Of a stretch of 26,079 nt of DNA, positions 1-6,141 are shown piece by piece. The notes under the pieces are model-generated. The model was not told the DNA's origin, ran no database searches, and saw only the letters and a program-made list of their open reading frames with translations. Position 1 is the stretch's first letter. Each line of letters opens with the position of its first letter. This DNA comes from a virus. The stretch is taken from positions 1-26,079 of the IMG/VR virus record IMGVR_UViG_3300034104_003449; one strand, given 5' to 3'. Both the position numbers and the translations under genes were made by a program.

Positions 1-2
1 TC

Positions 3-1172
3 TCGGCCGATGAGCGGCACATCCTGCACGCCTGGGAGATCGCCCCGCCAGGCTGCGAGATCGTCGCGCTGGCCAACTGGAACACGGTCTGCGATGAGTA
101 CGTGCATCGCCTCACGCAGCGCACCGGAAGCGGCCTGAAGAAACAGCTGGCGAAGCTGATCGAGGGCTACGGCAGCAAGGAACACTTGGGCGAGTGCTTC
201 ACCACCGCTGAGCGTCCAACACGTGTCAGCGTCGGCATGGTTCGTTTGACGCGACCTGGCCAACGTGTAAGCGGGGCTGATGAGTTCGACGGGTTCTACC
301 TGGGCCCGGACGACATCGAGGCCCAGGGCGAGGGACTGATTCCCTACCGCCGCAGCCGGGACATCGTGCAGCGCTACGTGGAAGCTTGCAAGATCTTCGA
401 TGAGCAGGTGGCCGCAGGCACCAGGCTGCGGGGTGTGCTGGATGGATTCTTCGGCCAGGAGCTGGGCTTACAGGTGACCGTCGAAGGTGCGCCGGTGACC
501 CGCAACCGGTTCCGCAAGGATCTGCAAAAGCAGGCCTGGAAGCACGTCTTCGATGAGTTCCTGCCGCAGCAGATGGCCACCAGCCAGCTAGCGAAGGACA
601 TCAACCGGTTTGTGGAGGAGCAGTCGAAGATCCCGTTCACGGAGCGGAACATCTACCGGATGCTGCAGATCGTCGCCGGCACCCAGGAGCAGCGGGTGGA
701 CCGGGCGGTGGAAGAGGCCGTCGATTCGATCACTCGCCACACGGTGGAAAACCGCTACGGGGTGGAGGGCTGGGTGACCAACTCGGGCTACATGCTGAAC
801 CGGCGATTCATCCGGCCTTACATGGCCGAGCTGGCGTACAGCGAGCCGCGCAAGGTGCGGATCAGGAGCCACGGCGGCCAGTGGGATGAGATCCAGGATC
901 TGATCAAGGCGCTGTGCTTCATCACCGGTCGGTCGATTGAAGAGGTGCGCCTGCCGGAGCGATTCAGCGAGAACCAGTACTGGCCGGGCGACTGGTACGA
1001 CTGGGGATTCTTCCTATTCCGCCCCTACAAGAAAGGCACCGTGCATTTCGAGTTCAAGGATCAGGAGGTCTGGGCGGCACTGAACGCCCGCTATGCCCGA
1101 ATCAAGGGCCAGGTGCTGCCCGAACAACACCGCCGGCCGAAGCAGCGCAGACGGCAGGGGGTGGCGGCATGA
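3..1172 (+). CDS. DNA adenine methyltransferase C-terminal part with DUF4942-like domain (5' truncated by window)
   Basis: The frame is open to the left edge, so the true start lies outside the window; a GTG at 102 is internal. The first visible residues (HILHAWEIAPPGCEIVAL) match the strand after the DPPY motif in class I SAM-dependent N6-adenine methylases, where a helix HAxxxLxPGG precedes a hydrophobic strand. The last 100 or so residues, with a KKGTVHFEF segment followed by a W-x-x-L-N helix, resemble the DUF4942 domain, which is often found C-terminal to phage or plasmid methylases. The role would be methylating phage DNA, perhaps against host restriction. The catalytic motif itself is not visible. 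The tail is basic (KQRRR). Its stop overlaps the next start (ATGA). Function is moderately sure; an alternative is a nuclease/helicase-type DUF4942 protein. Confidence 0.62.
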   Translation, partial: SADERHILHAWEIAPPGCEIVALANWNTVCDEYVHRLTQRTGSGLKKQLAKLIEGYGSKEHLGECFTTAERPTRVSVGMVRLTRPGQRVSGADEFDGFYLGPDDIEAQGEGLIPYRRSRDIVQRYVEACKIFDEQVAAGTRLRGVLDGFFGQELGLQVTVEGAPVTRNRFRKDLQKQAWKHVFDEFLPQQMATSQLAKDINRFVEEQSKIPFTERNIYRMLQIVAGTQEQRVDRAVEEAVDSITRHTVENRYGVEGWVTNSGYMLNRRFIRPYMAELAYSEPRKVRIRSHGGQWDEIQDLIKALCFITGRSIEEVRLPERFSENQYWPGDWYDWGFFLFRPYKKGTVHFEFKDQEVWAALNARYARIKGQVLPEQHRRPKQRRRQGVAA

Positions 1173-1492
1173 GCGCTACGAAACTCCGCATCGCCGCCGA
1201 GACCGTACTGGCCCAGCTCCGCATGGAGGCCCAGCGTCCGGCTGCCATGCCGATCCGCCAGCTGGTGGCCATGCGCCGCACGATCAGCGACCGGGTGCTG
1301 ATGGACTACCTGCACATCCGGGTGCTCACCGGCGGCTGTGGCGTCGCGTCCACCGCCACTCTGCGCGAGGTGTGGGGCTGTGATCAGTCCACCGTGTCGC
1401 GCCGGGTGAATGCCGTGGCCGCCGCCGGCCTGGCCGACATCACCACCGGCTGGGGCGGGTATCGAGTCCATGGGTTGAGGGGGATGGGATGA
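1169..1492 (+). CDS. small winged helix-turn-helix DNA-binding protein
   Basis: A protein of 107 residues whose centre reads as a winged helix: a helix (MPIRQLVAMRRTISDRVLMDYL), then an HTH (STATLREVWGCDQSTVSRRV) and a wing (ADITTGWGGYRVHG). The CDQSTVSRRV recognition helix resembles MarR- or replication-initiator-type HTHs in phages. The start ATG overlaps the methylase stop (ATGA) and its own stop overlaps the next start, so it is probably translationally coupled to the methylase. It may regulate this operon or act in DNA replication; the sequence does not decide between these. No ligand-binding or catalytic domain is present. Confidence 0.68.
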   Translation: MSATKLRIAAETVLAQLRMEAQRPAAMPIRQLVAMRRTISDRVLMDYLHIRVLTGGCGVASTATLREVWGCDQSTVSRRVNAVAAAGLADITTGWGGYRVHGLRGMG

Positions 1493-1644
1493 GCCACCCC
1501 ATGACCGAAACCCGCCGCCTCTCCATCATCCTCACCCTCCCCGAGGTCGAGTCCCTCCGCCGCCAGCTCCGGCCTGGCGAGGGGATGAACGATCTGCTCC
1601 GGCGGATCGTGAACGACCGCATCCACAACCTCACCCCCCGATGA
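1489..1644 (+). CDS. ribbon-helix-helix-like small protein
   Basis: A 51-residue reading frame fills the gap between two coupled genes, with ATGA overlaps at both ends (1489-1492 and 1641-1644). The order is a short beta strand (RRLSIILTL), a helix (PEVESLRRQL) and a second helix (GMNDLLRRIVNDRI). This is the Arc/CopG ribbon-helix-helix arrangement, in which the strand would insert in the DNA groove as a dimer. Known members are small repressors or antitoxins. No toxin-like partner is evident nearby, so an operon autoregulator is the simplest guess. An alternative start at the fourth-next Met (MTETRR) is possible. Confidence 0.55.
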   Translation: MSHPMTETRRLSIILTLPEVESLRRQLRPGEGMNDLLRRIVNDRIHNLTPR

Positions 1645-1919
1645 TCACCCTCACCACCCCCACCCAGCAGGCCTTGGCCCGCATCGCCACCGCGCCTGTT
1701 ACCAGCGATCAGGCCCGGCCCACGCCAACACCATCCACCCGGTTATCCCTGGCCGCCTGCCCCATGCCGGGCCGGTGCCCTGAGCCGTGCCAGACCTGCA
1801 CCGCCGTCGCCCGCAGCGTGGCTGCTGAGCTGGGGCAGGTGTTGCGCGAGAGACACGGTGGGTCCAGTTCGGTGGCGGACTGGTTGGATGGATTCACGCA
1901 CACTGGAGATGAGCGATGA
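1641..1919 (+). CDS. hypothetical protein with a Cys cluster
   Basis: A protein of 92 residues that I do not recognise. The N-terminal 40 residues are Thr/Pro/Ala-rich and probably disordered. The middle holds four cysteines in a compact stretch (CPMPGRCPEPCQTC), which could bind zinc. The C-terminal part is a helix (VARSVAAELGQVLRERHG) followed by a short tail. Start and stop both overlap neighbours by ATGA, which is the main reason to accept it as a gene. Its place in a methylase-headed operon gives no specific function. Confidence 0.5.
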   Translation: MITLTTPTQQALARIATAPVTSDQARPTPTPSTRLSLAACPMPGRCPEPCQTCTAVARSVAAELGQVLRERHGGSSSVADWLDGFTHTGDER

Positions 1920-2365
1920 GCACTGATTGGAAGGCGCTGTGCGCTGAGTTGGCTGATGCGTTGGATGCGTGGCAGCTAGGCGGCGGCCCGCCCGAAGACA
2001 CTGCCGACGCCGACCTGATCGCCCGCGCCCGCACCGCCCTGGCCCAGCCCGGGCCGGAGGGGCTGCCCCCAAGGGTTGGCCACATCCTGAGGCTGGCTGA
2101 GATTATCCGCGAGGTGGATGGCAGCCACGACAAGGGAGCCGCCGCACTGGCTGAGGCGATCCTGTCTCACTCTGGCAGCAGATGGAGCCCCACCATCGAC
2201 CCGGTGCCGGTGAGCGAGCGCCCATGGGAGCGCGAGGGGTGGTGTGATGCGGAGGGAATGTGTTGGTGGTGGTGCCACCACCACGAATCGTGGGAGCTTG
2301 GCGACAGCCAGGCTCATTACAGGTACTGTCTCCCCCGCCACGCCCTGCCAATCCCCACCCCCTAG
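1916..2365 (+). CDS. hypothetical protein with DUF551-like C-terminal module
   Basis: A 149-residue protein. The N-terminal half is helical (ALCAELADALDAW; RVGHILRLAEIIREVDGS). From about residue 95 the pattern PVSERPWEREGWCDAEGMCWWW, then HHHESWELG and a final YCLPRHALPIPTP, follows the layout of small phage DUF551-type modules. In those modules an opening V-S-E-R-x-P and a closing W/L-P-x-P frame a beta-rich body. The body holds an unusual run of Trp, Cys and His residues that may bind metal. Function is unknown even for the family. It is the last gene of the first operon, and a promoter element starts one base after its stop. Confidence 0.55.
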   Translation: MSTDWKALCAELADALDAWQLGGGPPEDTADADLIARARTALAQPGPEGLPPRVGHILRLAEIIREVDGSHDKGAAALAEAILSHSGSRWSPTIDPVPVSERPWEREGWCDAEGMCWWWCHHHESWELGDSQAHYRYCLPRHALPIPTP

Positions 2366-2398
2366 GGTGCAGAACCGGAACCCACCCGGTATGATTCC
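2366..2398 (+). promoter_or_regulatory. early-type promoter element, copy 1
   Basis: A 17-base block GGTGCAGAACCGGAACC (2366-2382) is followed after 7 bases by TATGATT (2390-2396). An identical 17-mer with the same 7-base gap and a TACGATT lies on the opposite strand at 10031-10063. TATGAT is a good -10 hexamer. TGCAGA at 2368-2373 sits 16 bases upstream as a weak -35, so the conserved block may instead be an activator or repressor site. Position and direction fit transcription of 2449-3679. Confidence 0.6.
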
Positions 2399-2448
2399 AT
2401 CACCAGCAGCCCGAGCGCGGCGCTGGCCATCCACTCGTCACCATTGCC

Positions 2449-2628
2449 ATGACCACCATCTGCACCATCCTGGCCCTGCTGTTTTTCCCTGTCCTGTTCC
2501 TGCTGTGGCTGACGGAATCCCGCCAGCAGCGTGCGCGGCGGTGGCGGCGGGATGGCTGGACACAGCAGCGCATCGCTGATCGACTGGGGTGTTCCCGGTC
2601 AACGGTTCGGAGGATGCTGGCGGCCTGA
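2449..2628 (+). CDS. predicted membrane-anchored helix-turn-helix protein
   Basis: A 59-residue frame that begins at an ATG preceded by a CAC-rich leader without a Shine-Dalgarno. Residues 4-22 form one hydrophobic segment (ICTILALLFFPVLFLLWL), then comes a strongly basic linker (RQQRARRWRR). Residues 36-57 form an HTH (GWTQQRIADRLGCSRSTVRRM) like those of small XRE/sigma-4-like regulators. The basic linker implies the HTH faces the cytoplasm. Membrane tethering of a regulator is unusual. A fusion artefact is unlikely because anchor and HTH share one uninterrupted frame. It is the first gene after the promoter element at 2366-2398. Confidence 0.6.
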   Translation: MTTICTILALLFFPVLFLLWLTESRQQRARRWRRDGWTQQRIADRLGCSRSTVRRMLAA

Positions 2629-2653
2629 TCACTCACCACACCACGGAAACACC

Positions 2654-3079
2654 ATGACCGACCAGCACCGCGTCACGCCTGAGCAGTGGGCCAAAGTGAT
2701 CACAGACGCTCGGATTTGGCAGGGCCCCTTCGAGTGCATCCTCGAACTCCGCGACCGCATCGCAGCGCTGGAGGCAGCCCATTCGCCCCAGCCAGACAAG
2801 CTCGACCGGCTCATAGCGCTGGACGCTGCCGATCCGAACTGGGAACCCGATCCCGCCATGCCCGAACTCCGCGCCGCCAGCGCCGGGGCCCAGCCCGCTG
2901 GGGGGTTGGTGGAGAGGGTGGCGGCCCGGATTGAGTACGGCATTGATGCCGAGCTGGACCCGGAAGGCATCGCCCGCGCCGCAATCCGCGAGTTGGCCAA
3001 ATGGTTGCGCGACCGCTACCCCAAGTCTCCCGAGGCTGGCGCGGTGGCGTTCAACCTCTGCCAGGAGGTCGACCTATGA
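2654..3079 (+). CDS. hypothetical phage protein (141 residues)
   Basis: I choose the ATG at 2654 over upstream GTGs because the protein starts cleanly (MTDQHRVTPEQWAKV) and the context GGAAACACCATGACC resembles other starts in this window. Residues 25-45 are a likely coiled coil (CILELRDRIAALEAAH). A Pro/Asp-rich linker follows, then a second helical region (GLVERVAARIEYGI...AAIRELAKWLRDR). Family function is unknown to me. It is coupled to the next gene by ATGA, and a strong ribosome site for that gene lies in its last codons. Confidence 0.6.
   Translation: MTDQHRVTPEQWAKVITDARIWQGPFECILELRDRIAALEAAHSPQPDKLDRLIALDAADPNWEPDPAMPELRAASAGAQPAGGLVERVAARIEYGIDAELDPEGIARAAIRELAKWLRDRYPKSPEAGAVAFNLCQEVDL
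3062..3068 (+). promoter_or_regulatory. strong ribosome binding site AGGAGGT for the 3076 gene
   Basis: A near-perfect Shine-Dalgarno lies 7 bases before the ATG at 3076. It stands out because most starts in this window lack one, and it fixes the start of the 3076 gene inside a longer open frame. Confidence 0.75.
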
Positions 3080-3333
3080 CTGACCAATTTCCTGACGCCA
3101 CGAAAATGGTCCTCTCCCCAGCGGCTCAGGCGGTGCTGGACAAGTACAGGTCTCTCGGCCTACCTGCTGCTGTCTATTCCTTGGCCGACCAAGTGCTTCC
3201 TTATGAGCCAGAACCTGACGGTAATGGCATTAAGTGGATCAAATGGTTTTGCAATGTTCTCCGCTTCAAGGAAAGACGGAGGATTCGCAATGAAATCCTA
3301 CTTATCGCCGCTGCGTTGGAGATTCGCCGCTAA
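3076..3333 (+). CDS. hypothetical small phage protein, low GC
   Basis: An 85-residue protein whose start is fixed by AGGAGGT at 3062-3068 and the ATGA overlap with the previous stop. N-terminus MTDQFPDATKMVLSPAAQAVLDKYRSLG, then a helical centre and a C-terminal helix (RRIRNEILLIAAALEIRR). Fold and function are not recognised. Base composition is clearly lower in GC than its neighbours (about 42% in the line at 3241-3300 by hand count), which suggests separate acquisition. It overlaps the next gene by one base (TAATG). Confidence 0.65.
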   Translation: MTDQFPDATKMVLSPAAQAVLDKYRSLGLPAAVYSLADQVLPYEPEPDGNGIKWIKWFCNVLRFKERRRIRNEILLIAAALEIRR

Positions 3334-3476
3334 TGCCCCGCCTCTACCACGTCCAGCTCACCACCGGCCCGATTGAGCTCTACGCCATCACCCAGACCCA
3401 GGCTATCGCCACTGCACTGGAGCTGGCCGGGCCTTGTGCCAAGGTGCTCAAGGTGTGGCGGGAGGGGGAGTGGTGA
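3333..3476 (+). CDS. hypothetical small protein (47 residues)
   Basis: A short frame that starts at the ATG overlapping the previous TAA and ends in a TGA overlapping the next ATG. The sequence alternates a strand (RLYHVQLTTGPIEL) with a helix (TQAIATALELAG) and a final strand (CAKVLKVWREGEW), a compact beta-alpha-beta fold. Accepted because of perfect packing between two genes and good codon use; function unknown. Confidence 0.5.
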   Translation: MPRLYHVQLTTGPIELYAITQTQAIATALELAGPCAKVLKVWREGEW

Positions 3477-3679
3477 TGGATCTCACAGCGCGACCATTCC
3501 CAATGCCCGACAGCTCATTCGCTGAACTGATGGCCAGCATCGGAGCGAAACAGATTCGCAAGGCCTACTCGTCGCCGCCGCCTCGGTGGGAGACGCTCTG
3601 TTTCGTTATCACTCCTGAGCCGAGCATCGGCCGCAAACGCCGAGCGCGGCGACAGCGCGGGCGACAGCGCGCCCCCTAA
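3476..3679 (+). CDS. hypothetical small basic protein
   Basis: A 67-residue protein starting at the ATG that overlaps the preceding stop. The centre (SFAELMASIGAKQIRKAYSS) is helical and the tail is very basic (GRKRRARRQRGRQR), which could bind nucleic acid. It is the last gene of this forward block and its stop overlaps that of the convergent gene at 3676-3885. Family not recognised. Confidence 0.42.
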   Translation: MDLTARPFPMPDSSFAELMASIGAKQIRKAYSSPPPRWETLCFVITPEPSIGRKRRARRQRGRQRAP

Positions 3680-3885
3680 ACCCCCGGCTCATCACACTCC
3701 GAAGGCCCTCGCCGCGGCTGCTCACTCCCACCAGGGAGCTGCAGTCCGCGGCGTTGGCATTTCCAGCGAAACGACCGCAGCGCCGCGTGACGGCTGGCAC
3801 TGACGGCCTCGACCCCCTGCCACTGCACCAGCCAGGTCGGCTGCCCGTCGCGGATCACCAGTTCGGTGGTGGGGAGGTGGTGCAT
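3676..3885 (-). CDS. hypothetical small protein, convergent with the forward block
   Basis: A 69-residue protein starting with an ATG at 3885. The N-terminal 50 residues look folded: a strand (TELVIRDGQPTWLVQWQG) then a helix (SASRHAALRSFRWKCQRRG). The tail is Pro/Gly/Arg-rich. It is read divergently from the XRE regulator at 3936, with only 50 bases between the two starts, so both promoters and any operator must lie in 3886-3935. This divergent position next to a repressor is where an early antirepressor or cro-like gene would sit, but the sequence shows no HTH. Function unknown. Confidence 0.48.
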   Translation of the reverse strand: MHHLPTTELVIRDGQPTWLVQWQGVEAVSASRHAALRSFRWKCQRRGLQLPGGSEQPRRGPSECDEPGV

Positions 3886-3935
3886 GGTTCAGGGTATCCA
3901 TGGGAATAGCCTGGCTTCCCCGCTCGCGAACCACC

Positions 3936-4334
3936 ATGGCGCAGTATCGGTACGATCCCGAGCTGCAGCAGATCGCCGCTGCACGTTTCGGGGACATGCT
4001 GCGGCGGTGGCGTGAACAGCAGGGCTGGACCCAGTACACCGCCTACAAGTGGGCCAAGGGTGCCGGGTTTGTGGCGATGGCGCCGAGCACGCTGAGCGTG
4101 ATGGAGAACGGCCTGGCACCGAAACCCAGGCCAGAGACGTTCTTCGCGCTGGCCGAGATCCACCGCCGGCTGGCGCTGCAGGAGTTTGACGGCATCACCG
4201 ATCGATCACTGGCCCAGCTGGTGGAGGCCGCCCAGCCGCTGCGTGGTGACGATGGACGGGTGTGGGGCCCGGCTGAGTTCTGGAGCTGCCACGTCGGGTT
4301 GCTGGGGGTGCCGAACGCCTACGCAGACCCGTGA
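3936..4334 (+). CDS. XRE-family helix-turn-helix regulator (candidate phage repressor)
   Basis: 132 residues from the ATG at 3936; an upstream ATG at 3900 in the same frame would add 12 unlikely residues. Residues 18-80 form a five-helix XRE/Cro-type domain: RFGDMLRRWREQQGWTQ, then a helix (YTAYKWAKGAG), then the recognition region APSTLSVMENG. This keeps the typical S-x-x-E-N-G ending. An extended C-terminal part (SLAQLVEAAQPL...WGPAEFW) may mediate dimerisation; there is no peptidase domain of LexA/CI type. It lies directly upstream of the serine recombinase and divergent from 3676-3885, the usual place for a lysogeny regulator. The DNA target is unknown. Confidence 0.72.
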   Translation: MAQYRYDPELQQIAAARFGDMLRRWREQQGWTQYTAYKWAKGAGFVAMAPSTLSVMENGLAPKPRPETFFALAEIHRRLALQEFDGITDRSLAQLVEAAQPLRGDDGRVWGPAEFWSCHVGLLGVPNAYADP

Positions 4335-4339
4335 TTACT

Positions 4340-4380
4340 TGTGCGCTCTGCTGGCGTTATAGCGCTAGAATTAGCGCACA
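4340..4380 (+). repeat. inverted-repeat site A upstream of the recombinase
   Basis: TGTGCGCT at 4340-4347 and its complement AGCGCACA at 4373-4380 form 8-base arms 25 bases apart, with an inner palindrome AGCGCT at 4361-4366. A matching site lies inside the gene at 4692-4738. The region also has TATAG and TAGAAT (4366-4371) hexamers and is the only spacer upstream of the recombinase, so it may serve as operator, recombinase binding site, or both. Confidence 0.6.
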
Positions 4381-4413
4381 GCTGCGCGGCAAGGGTTGAA
4401 AAGCAAGGAGACA

Positions 4414-6087
4414 ATGCGCTTAAAAACGCATCGTTATTACGTTTACGCCTACCTAGGCGAAGATGGCAACCCCTATTACATCGGCAAAGGTTGCGGTCGC
4501 CGTTCTCTTATGCCTCACCGCGCCGATGCTCCGACTCCAGAAAGCCCTTCGCAAATCTTGATGCTGGCCGAGCGGCTAGACGAGGAAACGGCGCATTTTC
4601 TAGAGGCTCGGCTAATTGCTCAGTACGGACGCAAGGCCGCCGGGACAGGGTGCTTGCTCAATATTCGCCCCGGAAGGCCTGCGGCATCTACTGTGCGCTC
4701 TGGCTCCACATCGAAGCTAAATACTGCCATAGCGCACAATGGGAGCGACCCCCACGGTATTCCAGTGATCCTTGGGTACTGCCGCATCTCAACTGATGGC
4801 GAAGACCAGGACGGCGCCTTTCAGGCACAGGCTGCGCGGCTCACGGCGGCTGGCTGCGATCGTGTCATTGCCGAACGAGAGAGCGGGCGCAAGGCGGACA
4901 GGGAGGGACTTGCCGAGGTGATGGCGTTGGTCACCAGTGGAAACGTAAAGGAGCTGGTTTTCACACGCATTGACCGACTCGGCAGGGACGCTGCGCAAAC
5001 TGACACATTGCTAGCGCTTTGCGATCTGCAGCAAGTAAAGGTCCGAGCACTTGATGGCGGTGTTATCGAGACTGCCTCGCCGCAAGGTTTTCTACTTGCG
5101 CGGGTGATGACAACCATGGCGGAAGTTGAGTCACGGATGCTTAGTCAGCGTTTGCGGCGGAATTTTGATGTTTATCGGGCTCAGGGCCGCCATCTACGCA
5201 GAAGACTTCCTTTTGGTTACGACCGTGGCGATGGAACAAAGCTAGTGCCTCACTCAACAAACTTCGCTTACGCAATTCGTGTTATCAAAGAGTTGCGGCA
5301 GCAAGGCAGTTTTGCTGCTGTGGCCAACTCGCTTCCAGACTGGTGTCCGTGGACGCCAGCCGCTACCAGCCTCCAAGCCTGGTTTGTCAACCCCGTCATC
5401 CGTGGCCACATCGGCCACCACCTCGACCGCAAATCAGGCAAGGGCTGGCGGCAGCAGTGGGGCGAGATTCACTACGACCAGCACCCGGCGCTGATCAGCG
5501 ATCGGGACTGGCGGGATCTGGCCGCCCTGCTGCAGCGCCCTACCAACCGGTTTAAGAACACCGGCAGCACCGAAGTGCAGCATGGGCTGACAGGACTGCT
5601 CCGGTGCGCCAGCTGCGGCCATCTGCTCAGGCGGAATACATCCAATGGTGTCGCCTGGTGGAGGTGTCGGCATCGGCTCTGCACAGCCCGGGGCGGCGCC
5701 CGTGAGGATCGGATCCTGCCGGTGGTGATCGATGCCTGCGTGGCCGAAGCGCACCAACTCGCCGCGCTGCTGGCCCAGCCAGAGTCGGACGATCCGATGC
5801 TGATCGTGATGCGCGACGAGCTGGAGCTGATGGAGCGAATGGCCGCACGCAACCCAGAGAACCGGGCAATGGCGGCAGCGGTGGCAGAGCAGCGCCAGCG
5901 GATCGAGGCACTGCGCAGGGTGGAGCGGTCGGCGGCGGATCCCGAGCTGTGCGAAAAACTGCGGGATCCGTGGTTCTTCGCCGGTGCTACGCCGGAACAG
6001 CAGCGGGCGATGCTGGCGCTGGTACTGCGATCGGTGACGGTGGGGGAACGTGGCGCCCCGATCGAACCTCTTCCTCGTAGCTCTTGA
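4414..6087 (+). CDS. large serine recombinase with N-terminal GIY-YIG nuclease domain (probable phage integrase)
   Basis: 557 residues from the ATG at 4414, which has AAGGAG at 4405-4410; a TTG at 4396 would add six. Residues 7-88 are a GIY-YIG domain: YVY at 9-11, YIG at 22-24, Arg30, catalytic-type Glu64 and a closing LLNIRPG. Residues 118-250 are a resolvase catalytic domain with Ser126 in YCRIS and the arginine helix RIDRLGRD (185-192). Residues 255-340 match the recombinase domain. A zinc ribbon follows (Cys398, Cys401, Cys418, Cys423), then a coiled coil (465-505) and a C-terminal region. Serine integrases cut and rejoin attP and attB. A nuclease fused in front is atypical. GC is low (about 50-57%) up to near 5340 and high after it, so the gene looks chimeric. 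An internal in-frame GTG just before the catalytic domain could give a recombinase-only form. Confidence 0.9.
   Translation: MRLKTHRYYVYAYLGEDGNPYYIGKGCGRRSLMPHRADAPTPESPSQILMLAERLDEETAHFLEARLIAQYGRKAAGTGCLLNIRPGRPAASTVRSGSTSKLNTAIAHNGSDPHGIPVILGYCRISTDGEDQDGAFQAQAARLTAAGCDRVIAERESGRKADREGLAEVMALVTSGNVKELVFTRIDRLGRDAAQTDTLLALCDLQQVKVRALDGGVIETASPQGFLLARVMTTMAEVESRMLSQRLRRNFDVYRAQGRHLRRRLPFGYDRGDGTKLVPHSTNFAYAIRVIKELRQQGSFAAVANSLPDWCPWTPAATSLQAWFVNPVIRGHIGHHLDRKSGKGWRQQWGEIHYDQHPALISDRDWRDLAALLQRPTNRFKNTGSTEVQHGLTGLLRCASCGHLLRRNTSNGVAWWRCRHRLCTARGGAREDRILPVVIDACVAEAHQLAALLAQPESDDPMLIVMRDELELMERMAARNPENRAMAAAVAEQRQRIEALRRVERSAADPELCEKLRDPWFFAGATPEQQRAMLALVLRSVTVGERGAPIEPLPRSS
4692..4738 (+). 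repeat. inverted-repeat site B inside the recombinase gene
   Basis: TGTGCGCT (4692-4699) and AGCGCACA (4731-4738) repeat the arms of site A in the same orientation; the left part TGTGCGCTCTG is an 11-base exact match. It encodes the linker between the GIY-YIG and catalytic domains. Arm spacing is 31 bases here and 25 in site A. Confidence 0.6.
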
Positions 6088-6096
6088 GTCGCTGCA

Positions 6097-6115
6097 ACAG
6101 GGCCTCGCGGCCTGT
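6097..6115. terminator. hairpin between convergent genes
   Basis: ACAGGGCC-TCGC-GGCCTGT can fold as a 7-pair stem with one bulged G and a four-base loop, just after the recombinase stop and before the end of the reverse-strand operon. There is no T-run on either side, so termination is only suggested by position. Confidence 0.3.
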
Positions 6116-6141
6116 CAGCGGAGGGCTGCACTTCCGCATCT

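Noticed and set aside
4341-4796. 151-codon + frame overlapping the recombinase start
   Set aside because: It overlaps the GIY-YIG domain in another reading frame, starts at a GTG inside inverted-repeat site A, and its sequence shows no fold; the recombinase frame has all the motifs.
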